DNA of 12,583 nt from Clostridia bacterium (GTDB lineage: Bacteria; Bacillota; Clostridia; Christensenellales; CAG-138), in assembly GCA_016296415.1 (NCBI GenBank), contig JAEDJH010000046.1:1-12583 (forward strand), written 5' to 3'. The notes under the pieces are model-generated. The model ran no database searches. It saw only the letters and a list, made by a program, of their open reading frames with translations, and was not told where the DNA came from. Below are positions 6,920 to 12,583 of the stretch, piece after piece. Made by a program: the position numbers and the translations under genes. Numbering within the stretch: position 1 is the stretch's first letter; each line of letters opens with the position of its first letter.

Positions 6920-7642
6920 ATGCTTGAAAAGTTCGAGATGAAGGAATTCACGTCCGCAAGTTCTAAACACAGCCGCAGAAGGCATTTTCTGCCCGGAACG
7001 GGGACCCATATAAATAAAAGAAAGCATAGATCAAAAAAACGCAGACGTTCAACGTCCGCAAGCTCGGATTATCAGCCGCAGATAGCTTCAATGCTGTTTA
7101 AAACGGGTATTTGCGTGGCGGCGTGCGCCCTTGTTCTGCTTTCAAAATGGGCAGAAACTCCGCTTTCCGACAAGGTTGACGGAGAGTATCTGGCGGTAAT
7201 GGGCGACGAACCTGACGCCGCCGAGGACGAAACGACGGGAAGGCTCAAATTCGTATATATGCCGAGCATAATCGAGGTGTTTGCCGGCAAGGGCGAAACG
7301 CCTGCGCCCGTGGAGTATTCGGGTTATGAGCTGTTTGATGGCGGAACGCTGTGCAAATTCGTCTGCGCCCCGAGCGGCACGGCATTGTGCATCAAAAAGG
7401 GCTACGTTAAAACCGTGGGCGAGGATCCGGCGCTCGGTAAGTACATAGTCGTTGAGCATGGTGACGACCTGACGACAACGGTATACGGTCTCAAGGATGT
7501 GATTGCCGAGGAGGGTCAGCCTTTGAACAAGGGGGACACGGTGGGCATCGTCTGCGACGAGGGCGCAGTGTATCTTGCCATATCCAAGGGAGGCATTCCG
7601 CAGAACATTTCGTCGTATATAGAGCTTGACAGCAAGGCATAA
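6920..7642 (+). CDS. SpoIVFA-like protein with degenerate LytM/M23 domain
   Basis: A 240-residue single-span membrane protein. The N-terminal 50 residues are very basic (clusters KHSRRRH at 16-22 and KRKHRSKKRRR at 33-43) and should be cytoplasmic. One membrane segment follows at about 58-76, then an extracytoplasmic part. Residues 150-235 look like a LytM/M23 fold: VVEHGDDLTTTVYGL (177-191) corresponds to the HG-x-x-x-T-x-Y-x-x-L strand, and NKGDTVGI (203-210) to the following glycine turn. The zinc-binding H-x-H is absent (YLAIS at 218-222 stands in its place), so it should lack peptidase activity, as in SpoIVFA. It directly abuts the M50 protease gene, the arrangement of spoIVFA-spoIVFB, where SpoIVFA holds and inhibits the protease. 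The start follows GGAGGT at 6904-6909. Confidence 0.75.
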   Translation: MLEKFEMKEFTSASSKHSRRRHFLPGTGTHINKRKHRSKKRRRSTSASSDYQPQIASMLFKTGICVAACALVLLSKWAETPLSDKVDGEYLAVMGDEPDAAEDETTGRLKFVYMPSIIEVFAGKGETPAPVEYSGYELFDGGTLCKFVCAPSGTALCIKKGYVKTVGEDPALGKYIVVEHGDDLTTTVYGLKDVIAEEGQPLNKGDTVGIVCDEGAVYLAISKGGIPQNISSYIELDSKA

Positions 7643-8509
7643 ATGCACGTTTTCACCCTGAATGGCGTTCGCATAGAGTGCGGTCTGCCGGTGATGCTGC
7701 TTATCCCTGCGGCGATAGCCTTTGACGTGCTTGACCAAATGCTTCTGCTGTTTGTTTCGCTGTCGCTCCATGAGCTCAGCCATGCTTATATGGCGAGGCG
7801 GCTCGGTGCGGTCGTGTATTCCGTAGAGATACAGCCGTTCGGCTTTTGCGCAAGGCTGAAGGACGGCGTCAAGCTGTCCCCGGGCGCAGAGCTGCTTATA
7901 GCCATGGCAGGTCCTGCCTTCAGCGTGATGGCGGCGCTTTCGGGCATGGGCATTTTTTCCGCATTCGGAAAGGAGCTTCCCCTGCTCGAAGATTTTATAG
8001 GGATAAATGCGGCCGTTGCAGCGGTGAATCTCGTTCCGGTCTCGGTTCTGGACGGGGGAATGGCGCTGAAAGCGATTTTGTCCGTATACGTTTCACGGAG
8101 CAGGGCCGTTAAAATAACGGGTTATGCGGGAATAGCCGTATCGGTGCTGCTCACTGCGGCGGGGACGTATCTTTTCATCGGAGGCGGAGGTTTTTCCATG
8201 CCGCTTTTCGGGGTGTTTTTGTTCTTTGCTTCGATAAAGGAGATCCGTCGGGCAAATATGGCGGACGTGGGGCGGATAGCCGCACACAGGCGGCTTTCGG
8301 GCGGCGGCATGAGGGTAAGACAGCTTGCTTTTCATCGCTCGACAAGGCTTTTTTGTGTGCTTTCGGAGCTGCATTACGGAAGCTATAACAGCATAGTCAT
8401 TCTGGACGACGATATGCGAGGCATGTATACGGTGGATGAAAGCACGCTGCTTTCGGCGGCGGAAAAGCTCGGCGCAAATGCCCAATTGTTTGACCTTATT
8501 CCGAAATGA
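7643..8509 (+). CDS. spoIVFB: SpoIVFB-like M50 intramembrane metalloprotease
   Basis: A 288-residue polytopic membrane zinc protease of the site-2 family. The zinc/catalytic motif HELSH is at 43-47 (glutamate E44), and the second motif NLVPVSVLDGG at 129-139 supplies D137. As I recall, E44 and D137 are the same positions as in Bacillus subtilis SpoIVFB, which cleaves pro-sigma-K during sporulation. AMAGPAFS (87-94) is the usual AGP segment. After the last membrane helix (about 185-200) the C-terminal 80 residues (MRVRQLAF, YNSIVILDDD, RGMYTVDE) resemble the single CBS-type domain of SpoIVFB. The ATG starts right after the stop of the SpoIVFA-like gene with no gap, so the two are coupled. The substrate is not visible here; another regulated membrane protein is possible if the organism does not sporulate. 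Confidence 0.88.
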   Translation: MHVFTLNGVRIECGLPVMLLIPAAIAFDVLDQMLLLFVSLSLHELSHAYMARRLGAVVYSVEIQPFGFCARLKDGVKLSPGAELLIAMAGPAFSVMAALSGMGIFSAFGKELPLLEDFIGINAAVAAVNLVPVSVLDGGMALKAILSVYVSRSRAVKITGYAGIAVSVLLTAAGTYLFIGGGGFSMPLFGVFLFFASIKEIRRANMADVGRIAAHRRLSGGGMRVRQLAFHRSTRLFCVLSELHYGSYNSIVILDDDMRGMYTVDESTLLSAAEKLGANAQLFDLIPK

Positions 8510-8518
8510 TGATATAAT
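8490..8518 (+). promoter_or_regulatory. Strong housekeeping promoter inside the end of spoIVFB
   Basis: TTGACC (8490-8495, five of six) and a perfect TATAAT (8513-8518) are exactly 17 bases apart. The -35 box and most of the spacer lie in the last codons of spoIVFB; the -10 follows its stop. Transcription would start near 8525 and drive the radical SAM, DUF2344 and RNase G genes. Confidence 0.82.
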
Positions 8519-8528
8519 AATCAAACTC

Positions 8529-8551
8529 GGCATACCGTGAAAATGTATGCC
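8529..8551 (+). promoter_or_regulatory. 5' leader hairpin of the radical SAM operon
   Basis: GGCATAC (8529-8535) pairs perfectly with GTATGCC (8545-8551) around a 9-base loop. It would form at almost the very 5' end of the transcript from the promoter at 8490-8518 and ends five bases before the ribosome site GGAGG (8557-8561). Such end hairpins commonly stabilise mRNA; here it could also affect initiation. Confidence 0.5.
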
Positions 8552-8566
8552 CTTACGGAGGATGCT

Positions 8567-10438
8567 TTGAATAAGGAACTGCTTTACGAAATAATACCCC
8601 GTGTTGAAAAGCCGGCAAGATATACCGGCGGCGAGCTTAACATGACCGAAAAAAAGGATGCCGAGGTAAAGTTCTGCCTCTGCTTCCCCGACGTATATGA
8701 AATAGGCATGTCGCATCTTGGCTCGAGGATACTCTATCATATTATAAATAAACGAAGCGATGCTGTTTGCGAAAGGGCGTTTGCACCGTGGACGGACATG
8801 GATGCGCTCATGCGTGAAAACGGACTGCCCATGTTCTCGCTCGAGAATAAAAGGGAGCTTGGGAAGTTTGACATTATCGGTTTTTCGCTCTTGTATGAGA
8901 TGTGCTATACCAACATACTGTCCATGCTGGAGCTTGCAAATATCCCGTTTTATGCCGCCGACAGGGGCGGGGAGTTTCCGCTTATCATCGCCGGAGGCCC
9001 GTGCGCCTGCAATCCCGAGCCGATCGCACCGTTCATGGATGCGATAGTGGTGGGCGACGGCGAGGAGGTCATCGGGCGGATAATCGACATATACAAGGCG
9101 TGGAAAAAGTCGGGTGAGCCCAAGCGCAGTCTGCTTATTGAGCTTGCAAGGACGGAGGGCGTATATATACCTTCATTCTATGAGCCGGAGTACAGGGACG
9201 GCACATTCGACAGGCTTGTAAAGACGGAGCCGTCCGCACCCGATAAAATAACCAAGGCAATGGTAAAGGATCTGGATACGGCGGAGTTCATCGGCAAACC
9301 CATCGTGCCGTATATGTCGATAGTGCATGACAGAATAGCGCTCGAGCTTTTCAGGGGCTGTACAAGGGGCTGCAGATTCTGCCAGGCGGGATTTATATAC
9401 AGACCAATAAGGGAACGCAGACTTGATACGCTTCTGAACATGGCGAAGGAGCTTACCGACTGCACGGGCTATGACGAAATTTCTCTGATGTCACTAAGCT
9501 CGGGAGATTATTCAAGGATACACGAACTGGTGCCGGAGATAATCGACACGTTCAGGGACAAGCACGTTTCCGTTTCACTTCCGTCGCTTCGTATAGATTC
9601 CTTTATGAAGGACGATCTGGAGAAGATGCAGTCCGTGAGAAAGTCCGGTCTTACCCTTGCGCCCGAGGCAGGCACACAGCGGCTTCGTGACGTTATAAAC
9701 AAATGCGTCACCGAGGAGGATCTGCTAAGGAGCGTTCACGACGCATTCGAGGCGGGCTGGACGGGGGTTAAGCTGTATTTCATGCTCGGGCTTCCCACCG
9801 AAACCGACGAGGATCTGATGGGAATAGCGGATCTTGCCAAAAAGGTTGCAAGGGAGTTTTATTCCGTACCCAAGGAAAAACGGGGGAAGGGACTTAGGAT
9901 AACCGTCAGCGTCTCCACGTTCGTACCAAAGCCGTTCACGCCGTTCCAATGGGAGGCGCAAAACGATACCGAGGAGGTAATCAGAAAGCAGCAGCTTTTG
10001 AAAGAGGCTCTGCGAGGGGTAAAAAACGTTGAGTATCAGTATCATGCGCCGTATGTCAGCAGACTCGAGGCGGTGTTTGCAAAGGGCGACAGGAGGCTTG
10101 CCGGTGTGCTCGTTTCCGCCTATAAAAAGGGCGCAAGGTTCGACTCGTGGGACGAATGCTTCAAGCTGAACGCATACGAGGAGGCATTTGCCGAGAACGG
10201 TCTTACCGTGGAGCAGTACGCAAACAGGCGGACGGATATAAATGCCAATCTGCCCTGGGAGCATATAGATATGCTTGTGACAAAGGAATATCTTAAAAAG
10301 GAATACGAAAGGTCGCTTTCGGCGGCTCTTACGCAGGACTGCCGTGAAAAATGCAACGGCTGCTTCGGCAAAAGGTGTGCTGAAAGCTGTACCATGAATG
10401 ACGTCAGGCATGACCGAAAAACGGAGGAAGCAGAATGA
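8567..10438 (+). CDS. TIGR03960-family radical SAM protein with B12-binding-like N-terminal domain
   Basis: A 623-residue cytoplasmic enzyme of unknown reaction. Residues about 35-190 form a B12-binding-like Rossmann domain (CFPDVYEIGMSHLGSRILY, then KFDIIGFSLLYEM, LIIAGGPCACNPEP, AIVVGDGEE), but lack the DxHxxG cobalamin-ligand motif. The radical SAM core begins at FRGCTRGCRFC with Cys 265, 269 and 272 (CX3CX2C, binds the 4Fe-4S cluster and SAM) and runs to about 480. A cysteine-rich tail (C592, 596, 599, 604, 608) may bind a second cluster. The start taken is TTG at 8567, five bases after GGAGG (8557-8561); it gives NKELLYEIIPRVEKPARY, like family N-termini. In-frame GTG (8537) and ATG (8543) lie inside a leader hairpin and precede the ribosome site. 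The stop overlaps the DUF2344 gene, its usual partner, sometimes fused to it. Confidence 0.9.
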   Translation: MNKELLYEIIPRVEKPARYTGGELNMTEKKDAEVKFCLCFPDVYEIGMSHLGSRILYHIINKRSDAVCERAFAPWTDMDALMRENGLPMFSLENKRELGKFDIIGFSLLYEMCYTNILSMLELANIPFYAADRGGEFPLIIAGGPCACNPEPIAPFMDAIVVGDGEEVIGRIIDIYKAWKKSGEPKRSLLIELARTEGVYIPSFYEPEYRDGTFDRLVKTEPSAPDKITKAMVKDLDTAEFIGKPIVPYMSIVHDRIALELFRGCTRGCRFCQAGFIYRPIRERRLDTLLNMAKELTDCTGYDEISLMSLSSGDYSRIHELVPEIIDTFRDKHVSVSLPSLRIDSFMKDDLEKMQSVRKSGLTLAPEAGTQRLRDVINKCVTEEDLLRSVHDAFEAGWTGVKLYFMLGLPTETDEDLMGIADLAKKVAREFYSVPKEKRGKGLRITVSVSTFVPKPFTPFQWEAQNDTEEVIRKQQLLKEALRGVKNVEYQYHAPYVSRLEAVFAKGDRRLAGVLVSAYKKGARFDSWDECFKLNAYEEAFAENGLTVEQYANRRTDINANLPWEHIDMLVTKEYLKKEYERSLSAALTQDCREKCNGCFGKRCAESCTMNDVRHDRKTEEAE

Positions 10439-11115
10439 GAATAGCCGCAAGATTCAAAAAAGGTGAGCAAGTGCGCTTTGTGTCGCATCTTGACGTGCAG
10501 AGGATGTTCCAGAGGAGCTTCCGCCGTGCAGGCATACCCGTTGCGTATTCTCAGGGATTCAATCCGCATCCCCTTACATCCTTTGCCACGGCGCTGTCGG
10601 TCGGCTGTTCGAGCGATGCCGAGTGGATAGATGTGAAACTGGACAGAGATATGAGCCTGACCGAGTTTTCAATGAAGCTCAATTCCGCTCTGCCCAACGG
10701 CTTTTTCGTGTGTGAGGCGATAGAGGTCGGGGACAATACCCCTTCGCTGTCGGTGCTTATGAGTGCGGCGGAATACAGGGTTTTGGTCAACGCCGATACT
10801 CCCGAAAATGCGGCTGATCTCAAAACGGTGCTCGATGAGCTTATCTGCGGCGCAATAACCGTGACGAAGCGAGGCAAGGGCGGCGAAAAAGAGGTGGATA
10901 TTGCCCCACAGATACTCAAGGCGACGGTGCTTTCCGCCTGCGAAACCTCGTGCATTTTGGATGTTGTCGGCATGCTGAACGCAAGCGGCGGACTGAATAT
11001 GGAGCTGTTTATGAAAGCGCTTACGGACCGCTGGCCCCATGTTAAAAGCTATGCTGTACACAGAATGAACATCTTCTCCGACGATGGGCGCATATTGCCC
11101 AAGAAACCGATATGA
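10435..11115 (+). CDS. Radical SAM-linked protein, DUF2344 (TIGR03936)
   Basis: A 226-residue soluble protein. The N-terminal third carries the family motifs: RFVSHLDVQRMFQRSFRRAG (14-33) and IPVAYSQGFNPHPLTSFATA (34-53), followed by GCSSDAEWIDV. The rest is an alpha/beta domain without recognised catalytic residues. Members occur beside, or fused to the end of, TIGR03960 radical SAM proteins, and are thought to work with them, though the reaction is unknown. The ATG overlaps the preceding stop (ATGA at 10435-10438), with GGAGG at 10423-10427, so the two are translationally coupled. Its own stop overlaps the RNase G start in the same way. Family call is sure, function unknown. Confidence 0.9.
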   Translation: MRIAARFKKGEQVRFVSHLDVQRMFQRSFRRAGIPVAYSQGFNPHPLTSFATALSVGCSSDAEWIDVKLDRDMSLTEFSMKLNSALPNGFFVCEAIEVGDNTPSLSVLMSAAEYRVLVNADTPENAADLKTVLDELICGAITVTKRGKGGEKEVDIAPQILKATVLSACETSCILDVVGMLNASGGLNMELFMKALTDRWPHVKSYAVHRMNIFSDDGRILPKKPI

Positions 11116-12179
11116 GTGCGGAGCTTTTTGTACATCGGAGCAGGGATATTACCGCCTGTGCGTTGTATGAGGACGGCGTGCCGACAGAGCTTTTTGCGGT
11201 GCGTGAGGAGAAAAAAGCCGCAGCTTCAGGCGATATTTTGATCGGCAGGGTGGCAAACACCGACGCTTCCGGCACGATGACCTTTGTGGATATAGGCGAG
11301 GAGAAAAAAGCCGTGCTGTTTTCGGCCGACAGACTTCCCGGAGCAAGGCTTTCGCAGGGGGATTCGGTGCTTGTACAGATAAAGCATGAGGCGGCCGGAA
11401 CAAAGGGCGCAATGCTGACGATGCACGTTTCCTTCACAGGGAAAGCAGTTGTGCTGATGCCGCACGAAAATTTCGTGAAGCTATCAAAAAACATAGAGGA
11501 TGAGGGCAGGCGCATGAGGCTCAAAGCCCTCGGCAAAAGCCTGACAGACAGGTTTGGCTGCGCCTTTATCATGCGAAACAGCGCCGCCGAAATGAAAGAC
11601 GATGAAATTTTCTCGGAGGCGGAAACGCTTTTTTCGGAGTGGACAAGGATAAAGGAAAGTGCAGCTGCGGTCAGACCTCCTCAGCTTATAAAGAATGCCG
11701 ACGATCCCGTGGAGCGCATTTTGAAAAGGCACGATGCGAGCGTGGTTTATTCCGATGCCGAGGGAGAGTACCCGACGGCTGCGGAGCGCATAAAAGCGGC
11801 GGCGAAGGCAGCCTGTGCGCCGAGAGTGGAGCTTGAGTGCGGCGGCTATGTCATAGAGGACAAAACCGAAGCCCTTACGGTGTTCGACGTTAATTCGGGG
11901 GGCAGTACCTGCGGACATACCGAGGTCAACCTCGATGCGGCCCGGGCGATAATGCGGAAACTTCGCCTTGAAAACGTGGGCGGCATAGTGATAGTCGATT
12001 TTATCGACATGACAGGCGATGCGGATAGGGAGAGGGTTACGGCGCTGCTTAAAAGGCTCGCAAAGAAAGACAGCGTAAGGGTGACGGTTTACGGCTTCAC
12101 GGCGCTCGGACTTATGGAAATTGCGAGGCAGCGCACCGTGTCAGGCAGCGCAGGGCGGCTTGTGCTCGAAAATATATGA
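11112..12179 (+). CDS. rng: Short RNase E/G family ribonuclease
   Basis: A 355-residue endoribonuclease-like protein acting on single-stranded RNA (mRNA decay and rRNA processing in the family). An S1 domain spans about 38-115 (GDILIGRVANTDASGTMTFVD, then TKGAMLTMHVSFTGKAVVL). The catalytic DNase I-like core has GGYVIEDKTEALTVFDVNSG (244-263) with D259 and IVIVDFIDM (292-300) with D296, matching the two magnesium-binding aspartates of E. coli RNase E (D303, D346). The protein ends at MEIARQRTV...LVLENI and so lacks the CPxC zinc-link and small domain that make the RNase E tetramer. The 5'-sensor Arg-Thr pair is R155-N156 here. The ATG overlaps the DUF2344 stop (ATGA), and no clear ribosome site precedes it, so it depends on coupling. 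Confidence 0.9.
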   Translation: MSAELFVHRSRDITACALYEDGVPTELFAVREEKKAAASGDILIGRVANTDASGTMTFVDIGEEKKAVLFSADRLPGARLSQGDSVLVQIKHEAAGTKGAMLTMHVSFTGKAVVLMPHENFVKLSKNIEDEGRRMRLKALGKSLTDRFGCAFIMRNSAAEMKDDEIFSEAETLFSEWTRIKESAAAVRPPQLIKNADDPVERILKRHDASVVYSDAEGEYPTAAERIKAAAKAACAPRVELECGGYVIEDKTEALTVFDVNSGGSTCGHTEVNLDAARAIMRKLRLENVGGIVIVDFIDMTGDADRERVTALLKRLAKKDSVRVTVYGFTALGLMEIARQRTVSGSAGRLVLENI

Positions 12180-12198
12180 ATTAAATTAAAAAAAGATA

Positions 12199-12227
12199 GT
12201 GACAGGGAAGAAAAGTTGTGCTATACT
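12199..12227 (+). promoter_or_regulatory. Promoter of the tRNA-Thr/tRNA-Pro pair
   Basis: GTGACA (12199-12204, five of six) and TATACT (12222-12227, five of six) are 17 bases apart, with TG at 12219-12220 adding an extended -10. Transcription would start near 12234, about ten bases before the first tRNA. It lies just after the rng stop, which has no terminator of its own. Confidence 0.75.
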
Positions 12228-12243
12228 TCTTAAATGTTGGCGT

Positions 12244-12319
12244 GCCAATGTAGCTCAGTTGGTAGAGCAGTTCACTCGTAATGAACAGGCCTGGGGTTCG
12301 AGTCCCCACATTGGCTCCA
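12244..12319 (+). tRNA. tRNA-Thr (anticodon CGT)
   Basis: A complete 76-base cloverleaf: acceptor GCCAATG (12244-12250) pairs with CATTGGC (12309-12315), D stem GCTC/GAGC, anticodon stem GTTCA/TGAAC with loop CTCGTAA (anticodon CGT at 12277-12279, reads ACG), T arm TGGGG-TTCGAGT-CCCCA. Discriminator T and CCA are encoded (12316-12319). Confidence 0.97.
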
Positions 12320-12323
12320 TCCT

Positions 12324-12400
12324 CGAGGTGTAGCGCAGTTTGGTAGCGCGTTTGGTTCGGGACCAAAAGGTCGCTGGTTCAAATCCAGTCACCTCGACCA
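12324..12400 (+). tRNA. tRNA-Pro (anticodon CGG)
   Basis: A complete 77-base cloverleaf four bases after tRNA-Thr: acceptor CGAGGTG (12324-12330) pairs with CACCTCG (12390-12396), D stem GCGC/GCGC, anticodon stem TTTGG/CCAAA with loop TTCGGGA (anticodon CGG at 12358-12360, reads CCG), T arm GCTGG-TTCAAAT-CCAGT with one G-T pair. Encoded discriminator A and CCA (12397-12400). Confidence 0.97.
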
Positions 12401-12402
12401 CA

Positions 12403-12444
12403 AAAAGCACGAATACCTTTTGGTATTTGTGCTTTTCAATTTTT
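12403..12444 (+). terminator. Intrinsic terminator after the tRNA pair
   Basis: A 15-bp stem with one G-T wobble: AAAAGCAC (12403-12410) pairs with GTGCTTTT (12429-12436), and AATACC (12412-12417) with GGTATT (12422-12427), around a TTTT loop. A run of five T follows at 12440-12444. It begins three bases after the tRNA-Pro CCA and would end both the tRNA transcript and any readthrough from rng. Confidence 0.9.
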
Positions 12445-12485
12445 AACAAGCAAAAGAGTGACAGGACTTGAAGGCGAGCGTTAAT

Positions 12486-12508
12486 AAATCGTCGTAGTAT
12501 GACGATTT
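12486..12508. repeat. Unexplained inverted repeat in the right-edge non-coding tail
   Basis: AAATCGTC (12486-12493) and GACGATTT (12501-12508) form a perfect 8-bp stem with a 7-base loop. It is flanked by GGCGAGCG (12473-12480) on the left and AGCGAGAGCG (12510-12519) on the right. The stretch 12445-12583 holds no gene I can support on either strand. A 9-base AGTGACAGG at 12457-12465 repeats the sequence at 12198-12206 that includes the tRNA -35 box. It may be the leader of a gene beyond the window or a dispersed repeat. Confidence 0.5.
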
Positions 12509-12583
12509 TAGCGAGAGCGAAGATGAACTTTTCTAAACCACCACTGGGGGCAAGACGAGGCAGCTTTTTATGTTTTATTCAGC

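Noticed and set aside
6107..7027. A 306-codon minus-strand open frame opposite rodA
   Set aside because: It is the shadow of rodA and the next gene; rich in His/Arg/Tyr with no domain pattern and no ribosome site.
12181..12449. Minus-strand open frames reading like GFEPATFWSRTKRATKLRYTS
   Set aside because: These are translations of the reverse strand of the two tRNAs, a frequent spurious annotation.
1..12583. CRISPR array, insertion sequence or riboswitch
   Set aside because: No spaced direct repeats, no transposase, and no gap with a recognisable riboswitch or T-box core on reading both strands.

Overview
The window reads as a chromosomal segment of a Clostridia-type Firmicute. Three things suggest this: the order rodA, spoIVFA-like, spoIVFB, radical SAM protein, DUF2344 protein, RNase G; a glutamate dehydrogenase that closely resembles, from memory, the Clostridium symbiosum enzyme; and strong GGAGG ribosome sites with frequent GTG and TTG starts. 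No species can be named from the sequence alone.

Left edge (1-986): the C-terminal part of a DUF262/DUF1524 (GmrSD-like, HNH-type) protein, AT-richer by eye than the rest and probably accessory, followed by a small DUF4298 protein. A hairpin terminator at 922-950 closes the DUF4298 transcript, which converges on gdhA.

Minus-strand block (987-2999): gdhA has its own consensus promoter and a hairpin-rich leader. Upstream of it is a small lipoprotein with a carboxypeptidase-regulatory-like domain. The gdhA cofactor residues point to NAD rather than NADP.

Plus-strand block (3029-12179): pgi starts from an extended -10 promoter. It is followed closely by an orphan lipoprotein with a shortened periplasmic-binding-like domain, a RodA-like SEDS glycosyltransferase, and a SpoIVFA/SpoIVFB-like pair (degenerate LytM protein plus M50 intramembrane protease). 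A near-perfect housekeeping promoter inside the end of spoIVFB then starts a tightly overlapping three-gene unit: a TIGR03960 radical SAM protein, its DUF2344 partner, and a short RNase E/G protein. Sporulation/cell-wall genes and RNA-related genes are thus adjacent but separately promoted.

Right edge (12199-12583): a promoter, tRNA-Thr(CGT), tRNA-Pro(CGG) and a strong terminator, then about 140 bases with no recognisable gene but a hairpin. In many Clostridia the ribosomal genes rplU-prp-rpmA follow rng; here they do not.

I found no clear new defence or mobile system. The most interesting unknowns are the radical SAM/DUF2344/short RNase G unit with its internal promoter and 5' hairpin, and the orphan lipoprotein.
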